IMG/VR virus record: IMGVR_UViG_3300037114_000075
Span: 1 to 60,933 of that record
Reading direction: 5' to 3' (one strand)
DNA from: a virus
Length of the DNA: 60,933 nucleotides
Shown: one piece after another, positions 23,090 to 31,878 of the stretch
How the letters are laid out: each line of letters begins with the position of its first letter
Numbering within the stretch: position 1 is the first letter of the stretch
Notes under the pieces: generated by a model
Told to the model about the DNA's origin: nothing
The model's database searches: none
What the model saw: only the letters and a program-made list of their open reading frames with translations
Translations under genes and position numbers: made by a program

Positions 23090-24240
23090 TGCCCGGCGCG
23101 GCTCTCGCCCCGAACGCGGGCATCCCATTCGGCGCGGGGAAGCGTCCCCCGCGCGCGGCGCGCGCCGCTGATCGGTTGGCGGCGGGCGTGCTCTTCGTTA
23201 CCCCGGACGGCGACGGTCTCTTCATCAAGCGCAAGGGGGCTGATCACGCCGGCAAATGGAGCATCCCGGCGGGCCATGTCGAAGATGGAGAAGATTTCGC
23301 TACTGCCGCGCGGCGCGAATCAGCCGAGGAAGTCGGCCGCGTCCCGAACGACATCAGGCCACTTCACCGCGGCAAGAGCGACCGAATCGATTTCGCGACA
23401 TTCCAGCACGATGTCAGGGATCGCTTCGACCCGAAGCTCAACGACGAAAGCGAAGAATATGTCTGGGCGCCGATCAAAGACCCGCCGCAGCCGCTGCATC
23501 CCGGTCTCGCCAAGGTACTCGCCGAGTTCTTTAAGGAAGAAGCGGAAGAGCCCGAACACGAGCACGCTGGCGCGGCGCGGGAACTAGAGGGCGAATTCGA
23601 GCGCGAGGCCGAGGCAAGCGATTCGCTCCCTGAGTGCTTGGCTGGCGATTCGCTCCTCGCCTTCGACAAGGAGTCCGTTCGCAGCTTTGACCAGGACGGT
23701 CGGATGAAGGTTGATGTCTCCAATATCTCGAAGGCGCAGATCCGGCCGTACAAGGGTTCAGAGATTCCAGGCTGGGAAGATCTGGGGCTAGACAAAGACA
23801 AAATCTACAAGATGCTCTGCCCGCCCGAGGAACTTGAAAAAGCGGCCGAGACCTTCAACGGCGTCCAGATCCTTCAGCAGCATGTTCCCGTCGACGCCGA
23901 CGATCATAGGGCGTGGGACATTGTTGGCACGACCGGCAGCGAGGCGCGCTTCGAGGCGCCCTACCTCAAGAACAGCCTGTTCATTTGGGCTCAGAAGGGG
24001 ATCGACTTTATCGAATCGGAGAAGCAACGCGAGCTCTCGTGCGGATATCATTACGATCCAGAAATCGTCAGCGGAAGTTTTGAAGGCGAAAAATATGACG
24101 GGATCATGAGAAATATCCGGGGCAATCATCTGGCATTGGTAGCGGAAGGGAGGGCCGGCTCTGATGTAATGGTCGCTGATAGCGTCGAGGAATTGCAGTG
24201 GCAGGCGATCGAAGAAGCGCTTCTGGACCTCGTTCAATGA
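23089..24240 (+). CDS. Nudix hydrolase fused to DUF2213 prohead protease
   Basis: 383 residues. Residues 25-145: Nudix domain with box G-HVEDG-E-DFATAAR-RESAEEVG near 62-82, close to the GX5EX7REUXEEXGU consensus. An acidic linker follows. Residues 205-370: DUF2213, with IRPYKGSEIPGWEDLGLDKD, RELSCGY (probable catalytic Ser) and GNHLALVAEGR (probable catalytic His), the pattern of phage prohead proteases. It should cleave scaffold and capsid precursors during maturation. What the Nudix half does in a maturation protein is unknown; fusions of this kind are known from other phages. Confidence 0.85.
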   Translation: MPGAALAPNAGIPFGAGKRPPRAARAADRLAAGVLFVTPDGDGLFIKRKGADHAGKWSIPAGHVEDGEDFATAARRESAEEVGRVPNDIRPLHRGKSDRIDFATFQHDVRDRFDPKLNDESEEYVWAPIKDPPQPLHPGLAKVLAEFFKEEAEEPEHEHAGAARELEGEFEREAEASDSLPECLAGDSLLAFDKESVRSFDQDGRMKVDVSNISKAQIRPYKGSEIPGWEDLGLDKDKIYKMLCPPEELEKAAETFNGVQILQQHVPVDADDHRAWDIVGTTGSEARFEAPYLKNSLFIWAQKGIDFIESEKQRELSCGYHYDPEIVSGSFEGEKYDGIMRNIRGNHLALVAEGRAGSDVMVADSVEELQWQAIEEALLDLVQ

Positions 24241-24449
24241 ACGAAGTAATAGACGTCCGCGAGATACGCAAATCGTTCGGATTGACTCAGGCGCAGTTCG
24301 CAGATCGATTTGGGTTCAATTTGGGAACACTTCGGCACTGGGAACAAGGAAGCCGAACCCCCGACAGGGCCGCCTCTGTTTTGCTCGCGGTCGTTGCCAA
24401 ACATCCCGATATCGTCCTTGCGATGCGCGCTGAAATGATGCCCGCTTGA
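24237..24449 (+). CDS. XRE-type HTH protein
   Basis: 70 residues: IRKSFGLTQAQFADRFGFNL then TLRHWEQGSRTPD is a textbook HTH_3, close to HigA/MqsA-type antitoxins in its C-terminal layout (SVLLAVVAKHPDIV). It starts within the stop of the protease gene and ends on the promoter at 24446. No toxin gene is adjacent. It may regulate the downstream capsid promoter. Confidence 0.8.
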   Translation: MNEVIDVREIRKSFGLTQAQFADRFGFNLGTLRHWEQGSRTPDRAASVLLAVVAKHPDIVLAMRAEMMPA

Positions 24450-24473
24450 GATGAGCCATCGCTAGACTATAAT
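24446..24473 (+). promoter_or_regulatory. Strong sigma70-type promoter before scaffold/capsid genes
   Basis: TTGAGA (24446-24451), 16-base spacer, perfect TATAAT (24468-24473). Transcription would begin near 24480, about 27 bases before the scaffold ATG, and could boost capsid gene expression independently of upstream packaging genes. The adjacent HTH gene may control it. Confidence 0.65.
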
Positions 24474-24506
24474 TTTGCGCGGAAATGGTGCATTTATCAT
24501 TGCCTT

Positions 24507-25706
24507 ATGACGACACGTCGAAAAAATGGGCGAAGCCTCGGTGCGGAACTCCGCAAAAAGTTTTCAAGCCCTCGCGAAGCGCTCGCCGCTCTCGGCCTCG
24601 ACCAGTCGTTGCTCGACATTCCCCGGAAGCTGGCATTCGACGGAGCCAACGCCATGAAGCCGACCATCCTCGAATATTTGGCTGTGACGCGCGCCGCGCG
24701 AGCCTTGAATCCGACGCTGGCGACGGACGTCAAGATCGAATACGGCCCGATCTTCAAGGGTCTGACGAGTCAGAATTTCAAGGCACGCAAGCCCACCATC
24801 GTCTCCGACGTGAAGCGCGCGCTCGATGGCAAGATCCGCAAGACGCTCGCCATGGACGCTCCGATGGAGCACCTCGCCCATCTCCTTACCGAGATGGAGA
24901 ACGTCAAAGAGCCGAAATCGCTCGATGCCTCGGTTTCCGAAGAGCAGCACAAGGCGATGGAAGCGGCTGCGCACGGCAAGTCGAACCTCGGCATCCCGAA
25001 GGAAGTCGGCAAGGAATTCGTGGAGAAGGACGCGGCCGGGAGCTTCGACCGCAAAACATTCGATGCCTGGATGAAGGGCAAAGGGGCGAGCGAAGATTCA
25101 ATCACGCGCGTCCATGACATGATTCGTGACGAACTCCCCGAAAATGCTCTCGACGAGTGGGAAGACGACGAAGACGAGACGCCCGCAGAGCGTGCCGAAG
25201 ATACGAGCGCCGAAGCCGAGGGCGAGACCGAGGAAGAAAAAGAAAAGCGCGAGCGCGAGAAGGCCGCCAAAGATCGCCGCACTGCCAAAGATCGCGAACG
25301 GGAAGCCGAAGATCGCCGGCGCGCCGCGAAAGACCGGAAGGGCGCCATGGACAAATTCATCACCGTTGACGCGGCCGAGACGATTGCGCGCAGCGCCGTC
25401 AACGCCGAGCGCAAGCGGCAAGTCGAAAATACCGAGGCGCGGAACTTCTGCCGTCGCTACGCCGGCGAACTTTCGATGGCCCTCGACAGCGCGGAAGACA
25501 TCTATCGCGCCACGGCTAGGATCTGCGGCATCGAAGAGGCCGATCAGATCAAGGAGCCGATCGCTCTGCGCGCGCTCATCAAGGCATGCGCGCCAGCGGG
25601 CGCGCGCCCCGGCAATGGCGGCGGCTTGACGCACGACGAGGCCATTGCGGGCGTCGGCGACACACTCTCCCGCTTCCCCGGCATGGGCCGGATCGGCAAC
25701 GCCTGA
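24507..25706 (+). CDS. Putative scaffolding protein
   Basis: 399 residues, starting MTTRRKNGRSLGAELRKKFS. Central residues 210-290 are a long, extremely charged coiled coil (EETEEEKEKREREKAAKDRR... RRAAKDRKG), typical of phage scaffolds. The gene lies between the DUF2213 protease and the decoration/capsid genes, where scaffold is expected. The C-terminal part (RICGIEEADQIKEPIALRAL) resembles the tails of DUF2213-associated scaffold proteins. It should fill the prohead and be removed by the protease. Confidence 0.7.
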   Translation: MTTRRKNGRSLGAELRKKFSSPREALAALGLDQSLLDIPRKLAFDGANAMKPTILEYLAVTRAARALNPTLATDVKIEYGPIFKGLTSQNFKARKPTIVSDVKRALDGKIRKTLAMDAPMEHLAHLLTEMENVKEPKSLDASVSEEQHKAMEAAAHGKSNLGIPKEVGKEFVEKDAAGSFDRKTFDAWMKGKGASEDSITRVHDMIRDELPENALDEWEDDEDETPAERAEDTSAEAEGETEEEKEKREREKAAKDRRTAKDREREAEDRRRAAKDRKGAMDKFITVDAAETIARSAVNAERKRQVENTEARNFCRRYAGELSMALDSAEDIYRATARICGIEEADQIKEPIALRALIKACAPAGARPGNGGGLTHDEAIAGVGDTLSRFPGMGRIGNA

Positions 25707-25734
25707 ACGGCGAATTTGAGGTAAGATATCGGCG

Positions 25735-26454
25735 ATGAGCCAAAGCGACTTCTACGTCTACCTTTACTTCCGTCTCGACGGCACGCCTTGCTATGTCGGG
25801 AAGGGAAAAGGTGCGCGTTGGCTTCATCGGGGGAAATGGGGCCGCAACAAGCATTTTCTGAATTTGTGCGCCCAAGCCAAGGCCATAGGCAAGGACTTGC
25901 CAGTCGTCAAGATCGCAGAAAACATCACCGATTCCGATGCTTTGGAATTGGAGAAGATTCTCATTTCTGCCATCGGGCGCGTGGCGAATGGCGGCCCATT
26001 GGTAAATCTGACTGACGGTGGAGACGGCGCCAGCGGTTATCGTTATACGGCCGCGCAGCGCGAGGCTCACGGAGCTAGGCGGCGCTGTCGAAAACACCCT
26101 CCTGAGTGGCGCGCCGCGATCAGCGCGGCCATGAAAGGCCGCAAACTGAGCTCCGAACATCGGGCGGCTCTCTCGGCCTCTAAGCGCGGTCTGAAGATAG
26201 AATTCGGCTGGTGGTCTACGGAAGAAGGCCGCGCGAAGCAGCGCGCCAACAATCACGGTCGCGGGCATAAGATCCACTCGGAAGAGACCAAAGCAAAAAT
26301 CAGGCTCGCCCGCTCAGGGCAGACAAATTTTGGCGGTCAATTCCAAAAAGGCAATCAGCCGAACCCTGAGATCCGCGCCAAATTGAGTGCCGCAGTTACG
26401 GCTTCATGGTCACGGCGCGATGCCGCTCGCCTTTCCCAAGAAGGAGCACTCTGA
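25735..26454 (+). CDS. GIY-YIG homing endonuclease
   Basis: 239 residues. The N-terminus YVYLYFRLDGTPCYVGKGKG is the GIY-YIG motif (degenerate as VYL...YVG), with LETEKILI-like ALELEKILISAIGR carrying the catalytic Glu region and LVNLTDGGDG closing the domain. Repeated NUMOD3-type DNA-binding segments follow (RAAISAAMKGRKLSSEHRAA; KIRLARSGQTNFGGQF). This is a free-standing selfish nuclease inserted between scaffold and decoration genes; its stop overlaps the next start (TGATG). Confidence 0.9.
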   Translation: MSQSDFYVYLYFRLDGTPCYVGKGKGARWLHRGKWGRNKHFLNLCAQAKAIGKDLPVVKIAENITDSDALELEKILISAIGRVANGGPLVNLTDGGDGASGYRYTAAQREAHGARRRCRKHPPEWRAAISAAMKGRKLSSEHRAALSASKRGLKIEFGWWSTEEGRAKQRANNHGRGHKIHSEETKAKIRLARSGQTNFGGQFQKGNQPNPEIRAKLSAAVTASWSRRDAARLSQEGAL

Positions 26455-27419
26455 TGCCATCCGGCTACCAGACACAAATTTTTAATCAGCCTGCACAGGG
26501 CGTTGCTGGCGACCGCGCTTCGCAGAACCCGATGGCGACATTCGATGCCGGTCCAGGCGGTCTCGTCGCCGATGTCGGCGGTGTCACGGTTGGTAATTTC
26601 GCGTGGGTGATCCCCCCGACCGATCCGAACGGCACCGGCCAGATCGCGACGCAGGCCAACGGCGGCGGCAATGTGGCCGGCCTCCTCTACAACGACACTG
26701 AGGCGCTCAACACCTTCTTCCTGTCGGATGGCTCCATGGTCATCCCACAAGGCCTGCCGGTTTCGCTCGCAACGTGGGGCGATTTCTGGGTCCTAAACGG
26801 GGGGACGACCTTCGCCGAAGTCGGCATGAAGGCCTATGCGGGCTTTGGCACCGGCGTGCCGAGCTTCGCCGCAACTGGCTCCCCGACGACCGCAGCTGTC
26901 GCCACCGGATCGACCATCGCGGCGGAGACGTTCTCTGTCACCGGGTCGATCAATGGCGTCATTCTTACGGTCAGCGCAGTCGGCTCCGGTACGGTCTATC
27001 CCGGCGCGACGATCTCGGGCACGGGGATCGCGACGGGAACCAAAATCGCCTCCCAGCTTTCCGGCACGGCCGGCGGGGCCGGGACATATCTCCTCAACAT
27101 CGATCAGGGAACTGTGGCTTCGACGACCGTCTCCGGCACCTACGGGTTGCTGACGGTCGGCACGCTGACCAGCACGCCGGTCTTTGCCGTCGGCCAGACG
27201 CTTGTCGTCAGCGGCGCGGTCGTTGCCGGCACCCAAGTCACGCATCTGATCAGCGGCAGCGGCGGGACTGGCTCGACGTTTGTCGTCAACAACAACACGG
27301 TGGTCTCGTCGCAATCGATTTCGTCCGTCGGCAACGTCGAAACGAAGTGGGTGGCGGCTTCCTCGGGCGCGCCCGGCGCGCTGATCAAGATCACGAGCTG
27401 GGTCGGCACCCAGGGCTAA
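26454..27419 (+). CDS. Capsid decoration/cement protein with two accessory modules
   Basis: 321 residues. The first 145 residues (MPSGYQTQIFNQPAQGVAGD... DAGPGGLVADVGGVTVGNFA) match the structural cement/decoration proteins that precede DUF2184 capsid genes. Residues 158-295 hold two copies of the module found across this virion (SVTGSINGVILTVSAVGSGT, then GTAGGAGTYLLNIDQGTVAS and a second round). The original C-terminal strand resumes at VETKWVAASSGAPGALIKIT. The modules therefore look inserted before the last strands. Binds the outside of the capsid lattice. Confidence 0.8.
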   Translation: MPSGYQTQIFNQPAQGVAGDRASQNPMATFDAGPGGLVADVGGVTVGNFAWVIPPTDPNGTGQIATQANGGGNVAGLLYNDTEALNTFFLSDGSMVIPQGLPVSLATWGDFWVLNGGTTFAEVGMKAYAGFGTGVPSFAATGSPTTAAVATGSTIAAETFSVTGSINGVILTVSAVGSGTVYPGATISGTGIATGTKIASQLSGTAGGAGTYLLNIDQGTVASTTVSGTYGLLTVGTLTSTPVFAVGQTLVVSGAVVAGTQVTHLISGSGGTGSTFVVNNNTVVSSQSISSVGNVETKWVAASSGAPGALIKITSWVGTQG

Positions 27420-27467
27420 GATTGACAGGCGGCTTTATGGCCGCCGCGTCACACGAAGGAGAGAGAG

Positions 27468-28634
27468 ATGCCAGAGGGACTCAGCTTCAGGTCGGTCGAT
27501 GAAGCTCGCGCTGCCTTCCGTCAGGATCGCGAGATGCTCGCCGCCAAAGGCGTCATCCTTCCGGGGACAATGCAGCGCTATCTCACCGAGCATGAGAAGC
27601 AAAGCGGCGTCCTCGCCTTCGACGGCGCGCTCGGCTTCGATGCCGTCACCGGCTATCAGAGCGGCATGAGCGGGCTTCCCGGCCCCCTCTCGACCGATCC
27701 GAACGCCGCCCTACCGTGGATGCTGACCTCGGCGATCGATCCGGAGATCATCCGCGTCATCTTCTCGCCGCTGGAATTCGCTGAAATCCTTGGCGAACGC
27801 AAAGCCGGCGTGTGGACGGAGCAGACGCGCTTCTTCCCGATTGTTGAGGGCACCGGCGAAGTCTCGTCCTATGACGACTACAACAACAACGGCCGCGCCG
27901 GGGCGAACTTCAACTATCCGCAGCTCCAGAGCTATCTTTACCAGACCATCATCCAATACGGCGAACTTCAGATCGACCGCGCCGGCTTGGCGAAGATCAA
28001 TTGGGTTTCGGAGCTTGGCCTCGCTGCGGCGGATCTGCTCAACCGCTTCCAGAACCTTTCCTATGCCTTCGGCGTCCAAGGCCTGCAGAATTACGGGCTG
28101 CTCAACAGCCCCTACATCTCGGCGGCGCTGACGCCGGCGCAGAAAGCTTGGGGCGGGACATCGTGGTTTGACAACGGCTCCCCGGCCGCGACGGCGAATG
28201 AGGTCTACAACGACATCATTGCGATGGTGAATCAGCTCGTCGCGCAGACCAACGGCGCGCTCGATATCAACTCTCCGATGACGCTCGTCATGTCGCCGCA
28301 GAGCCAGATCGCGATGACCTTCGCCAACAGCTTCGGCGCTTTCGTCAAGGCATTCTTGAAGGAAGGCTACCCGAACCTGAAGGTCAAGACGGCGCCGCAG
28401 TACGGCGCCCAGACGACCAATAACCCGCAGGGCTACTCGACGGCGGGCAACTACGTTCAGCTCATCGCCGACCAGATCCAGCGCCAGACCGTCGCCTATT
28501 GCGCCTATAATGAGAAGCTCCGCATGCACAAGATCGTGCCGGAACTCTCGTCCTGGAAGCAGAAGCAGACGAGCGGAACGTGGGGCGCTGTTATTCGCAG
28601 CCCCGTCGCGATCGCGAGCATGCTCGGCGTCTGA
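27468..28634 (+). CDS. Major capsid protein, DUF2184 family
   Basis: 388 residues after a strong GAAGGAGAGAGAG ribosome site. DUF2184 features: ALPWMLTSAIDPEIIRVIFS, EQTRFFPIVEGTGEVSSYDD, AGANFNYPQLQSYLYQTIIQ, YAFGVQGLQNYGLLNSP, and a closing TSGTWGAVIRSPVAIASMLG. HK97 fold expected. No accessory module is inserted here, in contrast to the decoration protein next door. The N-terminal segment up to about residue 60 may be trimmed by the DUF2213 protease. Confidence 0.95.
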   Translation: MPEGLSFRSVDEARAAFRQDREMLAAKGVILPGTMQRYLTEHEKQSGVLAFDGALGFDAVTGYQSGMSGLPGPLSTDPNAALPWMLTSAIDPEIIRVIFSPLEFAEILGERKAGVWTEQTRFFPIVEGTGEVSSYDDYNNNGRAGANFNYPQLQSYLYQTIIQYGELQIDRAGLAKINWVSELGLAAADLLNRFQNLSYAFGVQGLQNYGLLNSPYISAALTPAQKAWGGTSWFDNGSPAATANEVYNDIIAMVNQLVAQTNGALDINSPMTLVMSPQSQIAMTFANSFGAFVKAFLKEGYPNLKVKTAPQYGAQTTNNPQGYSTAGNYVQLIADQIQRQTVAYCAYNEKLRMHKIVPELSSWKQKQTSGTWGAVIRSPVAIASMLGV

Positions 28635-28722
28635 TCTAGGGCGTTGCGCCGTCGCACGCTTAAATGACGCTGGGTGCGGTGGTCGCCGCCGATTGATTTA
28701 CTTTAACCCTTGGAGAAAAACG

Positions 28723-29349
28723 ATGCTGCCTCGCAAGCCTTCCAGATCGACTTCGGCCGATGAGCTTGAGACCGACGCCGCCGCTGCGGAAGAAAAGGCG
28801 GCGCCTGTCGTTCAGCGCCGACCTGTCTCGCAGAAGAGCGGGCGCACCGTGACTGTGGCCTGCAAGATCCCCCCTGGCTTGGTCCTCCAGCTTCAGCGGC
28901 CGTTGGAGAAATACGAGGACACCCGCGAAGGCCCGCAACCGCGGACGTATTGGGTGAAATATGGCCCGATCCACGTCGTCAAGGGGCCGGCTTATCCATG
29001 CGGCACCGTCCCGAAGGGCTTTCCCAAGCCGCCGATCATCGAAGGCGGCTATGCGCTGACGCCCGGCATCCCGGCTGACTTTTGGGAGCAATGGGCGGAG
29101 CAGAACAAGAATGCCGACTTCTTCCATCCGGCCAACGGCGCCGATCACGGAGCGATCTTCGCCTATCCCGATATGGAAGACGTTGTTGCGGCAGCCGCCG
29201 AGCAGGAAGGATGCCTTACCGGTCTCGAGCCCCTTTCGACCGACGAGGACTCGCAAGGGCGTTTGACGGATCGTCGGCTCCCGCGGCCGGCGAACATGGC
29301 GCTCACCAAGATCAGCCCCGATACTGATCGGATGAATCAGCGCGGGTGA
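28723..29349 (+). CDS. Head protein of unknown function
   Basis: 208 residues from MLPRKPSRSTSADELE, after TGGAGAAAAACG. Low-complexity N-terminus, then a conserved-looking core (VKYGPIHVVKGPAYPCGTVP, PADFWEQWAEQNKNADFFHP). I recall similar proteins between the DUF2184 capsid and DUF4054 connector genes in related phages, with no assigned role. I chose the ATG at 28723; upstream codons overlap non-coding sequence. Confidence 0.65.
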   Translation: MLPRKPSRSTSADELETDAAAAEEKAAPVVQRRPVSQKSGRTVTVACKIPPGLVLQLQRPLEKYEDTREGPQPRTYWVKYGPIHVVKGPAYPCGTVPKGFPKPPIIEGGYALTPGIPADFWEQWAEQNKNADFFHPANGADHGAIFAYPDMEDVVAAAAEQEGCLTGLEPLSTDEDSQGRLTDRRLPRPANMALTKISPDTDRMNQRG

Positions 29350-29362
29350 AGGCAACGCATCG

Positions 29363-29860
29363 GTGACCGAGAGCAACCCACCAGTCGTTTTCAGCGATGA
29401 GACCTGGGTGGGGACATACCCGGAGTTTTCTCCGCTGACGCCTCAGCAGGGGCAGGCTTATTTCAATCGGTCGTGCCTTCAATTCGCCAACTCCCGCGAC
29501 AACCCGGCATTTTCTCCATGCGGCAACGAGTTGATGGAGAACCTTTTCTATCTGCTGACATCGCATATCGCGTGGCTCTATTGCCCGAAGGACGCCAACG
29601 GCAACCCCTCGGCGACCGGCACGCTCAACCGCCTCGTCGGCCGTGTGTCCGGCGCGACCGAAGGTTCGGTCAATGTGCAGCTCGCCTATGAGAACAGCGG
29701 TTCGCCGAACGAAGCCTATTATGCGCAGACGCCGTATGGGCTAGAGTTCTGGAATGCGACGGCCAATTTCCGCACCGCGCGCTATCTCGCCCGGCCTACG
29801 GTCGTCATCAATGGCGTGTTCCCAGGCGTGTGGAATCGCGGTGGGTTCTATCGCCGGTAA
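29363..29860 (+). CDS. Head-tail connector, DUF4054 family
   Basis: 165 residues, GTG start. FSDETWVGTYPEFSPLTPQQ begins the DUF4054 helical fold, followed by FYLLTSHIAWLYCPKDANG and GRVSGATEGSVNVQLAYEN. The last residues (RYLARPTVVINGVFPGVWNR) fit the usual end. It should form the ring under the portal. The size is normal. Confidence 0.85.
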   Translation: MTESNPPVVFSDETWVGTYPEFSPLTPQQGQAYFNRSCLQFANSRDNPAFSPCGNELMENLFYLLTSHIAWLYCPKDANGNPSATGTLNRLVGRVSGATEGSVNVQLAYENSGSPNEAYYAQTPYGLEFWNATANFRTARYLARPTVVINGVFPGVWNRGGFYRR

Positions 29861-29865
29861 GAAAT

Positions 29866-29892
29866 CTGTGGAAAACTTTTGCCAATCCACAG
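29866..29892 (+). promoter_or_regulatory. Small inverted repeat in connector intergenic gap
   Basis: CTGTGG and CCACAG arms separated by 15 bases, with partly complementary AT flanks, in the 56-base gap after the DUF4054 gene. Could be a weak attenuator or RNA-processing hairpin; no T-run follows. Confidence 0.3.
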
Positions 29893-29916
29893 GAATTTTG
29901 ATGAGGAGAAAAGGTC

Positions 29917-30432
29917 ATGGACATCGATGAAATCGGGCGCCGTCTGACGGCGTTGGAAGAGAGGGTGGTTCGCTTGGAGGGGTGGCAAACGGTCGGACCC
30001 GTAGCCCTTGTCGGCACTCATCCAGCGATCGATCGCAGGAACGCAGCGCACCAGCAAATCTACGACAAGGATTTCGACGGCGCGGCTTCGACCCTCAATC
30101 TACCGATCGCCAAAGGCGAAAGCGCGGAGAGCCATCAGCGTCGGCTGCACGCCGAAGTCTACGGCGCCAAGGCTGCCGATGCCGAGCGTCCGCGGGCAAA
30201 GGGTGACGACAAGACGAAGCCAGGGGCAGATCGAGGCGATCCCGATACCAGACGCGAACCCTCACCGCGCGAAGGTCTCGGTCCAGGAAGTGCCGACCCC
30301 ATGATGGAGAGACCGCAAGCCATCGGCTCCGAAACCGTCCATGAGGAACGCGTGCGGACGAGCGTCATTGATCCGCTGCCGGCAGCGCAGCCGCTCTATC
30401 CAGCAGCCCCGGTCGTCGAAGCCAAAGTATGA
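29917..30432 (+). CDS. Hypothetical protein with N-terminal coiled coil
   Basis: 171 residues. MDIDEIGRRLTALEERVVRL is a short leucine-type coiled coil; the rest is charged, Pro-rich and probably disordered (RPRAKGDDKTKPGADRGDPD). Located among connector genes. It may be a minor or assembly protein; no family recognised. Confidence 0.6.
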   Translation: MDIDEIGRRLTALEERVVRLEGWQTVGPVALVGTHPAIDRRNAAHQQIYDKDFDGAASTLNLPIAKGESAESHQRRLHAEVYGAKAADAERPRAKGDDKTKPGADRGDPDTRREPSPREGLGPGSADPMMERPQAIGSETVHEERVRTSVIDPLPAAQPLYPAAPVVEAKV

Positions 30433-30491
30433 CGGCTTGATGATTCTGATCGGCGGTTCTTTGGAGCCGCCGATTTTGCTTGAGGCGAGAG

Positions 30492-31034
30492 ATGGCGACC
30501 ATCAGCGGCGGCGAGCGCCTGGAAGCGGCTCTGCGGAAATTGTCCGATAAGGTCTCCACTCCAGGAACGTTGCGAGTCGGATTTCTGGAAGGGGCTCGTT
30601 ATCCAAACGGAACTCCGGTTGCCATGGTCGCTGCGATTCAGGAATACGGCGCGCCGAGCAGGAAAATTCCGCCGCGGCCGTTCTTCCGCAACATGATCGC
30701 GGACAAGAGCCCGGAATGGCCTAGCGCCATCGGAGCGAATCTGGTCGCGACCAATTATGACACCGGCCGAACGCTCGACCTCGCCGGCGCGGCGATAGCG
30801 GGGCAGTTGCGCGAGTCGATCATAAAGATGAACTCGCCGCCATTAAGCCCCGTCACCCTGATGCTGCGGATGATGAAGAAGAACGATCCCGATCTGGTCG
30901 TCACCGGGAGGACGGTCGGCGAGGCCGCGCGCCGCGTCGCGGCGGGCGAAACCGCCTCTGGCGTCTCGACGAAGGTTTTGGTCGATACCGGTTTCATGTT
31001 AGACAGGATCGATTTCGAAGTTAAGAGTTCTTGA
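30492..31034 (+). CDS. Neck/tail-completion protein (HK97 gp10-like)
   Basis: 180 residues from MATISGGERLEAALRKLSDK. The pattern LRVGFLEGARYPNGTPVAMV, then AAIQEYGAPSRKIPPRPFFR, is the hallmark of HK97-gp10-like/tail-completion proteins. It ends with a strand VLVDTGFMLDRIDFEVKS. It should sit at the head-proximal end of the tail. Normal length. Confidence 0.8.
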   Translation: MATISGGERLEAALRKLSDKVSTPGTLRVGFLEGARYPNGTPVAMVAAIQEYGAPSRKIPPRPFFRNMIADKSPEWPSAIGANLVATNYDTGRTLDLAGAAIAGQLRESIIKMNSPPLSPVTLMLRMMKKNDPDLVVTGRTVGEAARRVAAGETASGVSTKVLVDTGFMLDRIDFEVKSS

Positions 31035-31045
31035 AGGAGGACGAG

Positions 31046-31834
31046 ATGAAAAAGCTACATAGCAGGTTCGGGTTGATCTCGGGTTTGGGGTTGCTGATCT
31101 CCGCGCTACCGGCTTTTGCGGCGCCATCGACCGTCAACGATCAGATTCCTGCACCGGTCCCTTCCGCCTCGAACACCACCTTGGGTTCGGAGGTCCTTCT
31201 CCAGAGCTATTCGGTGGGCGGCGGCACTCTCTATCAGAGTTGTTTCCGGGGTTCTGGCGGTCAGGGCGCGGGCGGCAACGGCGGCATTCCTCTGGATTGT
31301 TCTGGCCTCGCCTTCGTCCCGACGAACCTTTCCGGTTCCTTCACCCGTTACATTTCGTTGGCCGATGCTCGGGAAGACAGCGGGCTTCCGCCGACATCGG
31401 CAACCGGATCTGCGACGGCTTTCGGCGTTGCTAGGACGGCTGGCGCATCTTACTCTCTCGTCGGTGCCGCTACCTCGGCCAGTGCGGTCACGACCAAGGC
31501 GATGTGGGAAACCAATGTCGCCTCGACTTACCAAAGCGGAACGGCGATCCCGATTGTGGTCAACGGAAATTATACCGGAAGCGGCACCGTTACGGCGGCG
31601 TCGACCACTTTTTCTGTCGCAGCTTATACAGAGGTGGGCGGCGTCGAGACGGCGATCTCGGGGGTAACCGCAGCGCAGCAATTCACCGGCACGCCGGCCA
31701 ATTACACCTTCAACATTCCGTCGACCGCAGGACTCGTCCCCGGCCAGCATATCGCCATCGAAGTCACAATGCTGGTCACGACCTCGGCCAATGCAGCGAC
31801 CGGGCAGATCAACGCCATCGGCGTCACAGACTAA
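31046..31834 (+). CDS. Exported or signal-peptide-bearing virion-region protein
   Basis: 262 residues, with a strong AAGGAGG site before ATG 31046. The N-terminus is a classic Sec signal: MKKLHSR, a hydrophobic core (LISGLGLLISALP), then AFA as a likely signal peptidase I site before APST. The mature part is Gly/Ser/Thr-rich and beta-like (YTGSGTVTAASTTFSVAAYT), resembling virion surface proteins. Its position between neck genes suggests a virion role, which makes a signal peptide unusual. No lipobox. Confidence 0.7.
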   Translation: MKKLHSRFGLISGLGLLISALPAFAAPSTVNDQIPAPVPSASNTTLGSEVLLQSYSVGGGTLYQSCFRGSGGQGAGGNGGIPLDCSGLAFVPTNLSGSFTRYISLADAREDSGLPPTSATGSATAFGVARTAGASYSLVGAATSASAVTTKAMWETNVASTYQSGTAIPIVVNGNYTGSGTVTAASTTFSVAAYTEVGGVETAISGVTAAQQFTGTPANYTFNIPSTAGLVPGQHIAIEVTMLVTTSANAATGQINAIGVTD

Positions 31835-31878
31835 GCCTTTGATGGCTCCAGCGGCGCGGCGCGCGCGGGAGGCGGCGA

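Noticed and set aside
24237-24449. Toxin-antitoxin module
   Set aside because: Only an antitoxin-like HTH protein is present. Neighbours on both sides are the prohead protease and the scaffold, with no toxin-sized partner.
27711-28529. 272-residue minus-strand frame opposite the major capsid gene
   Set aside because: Antisense shadow; the plus-strand frame is a clear DUF2184 capsid.
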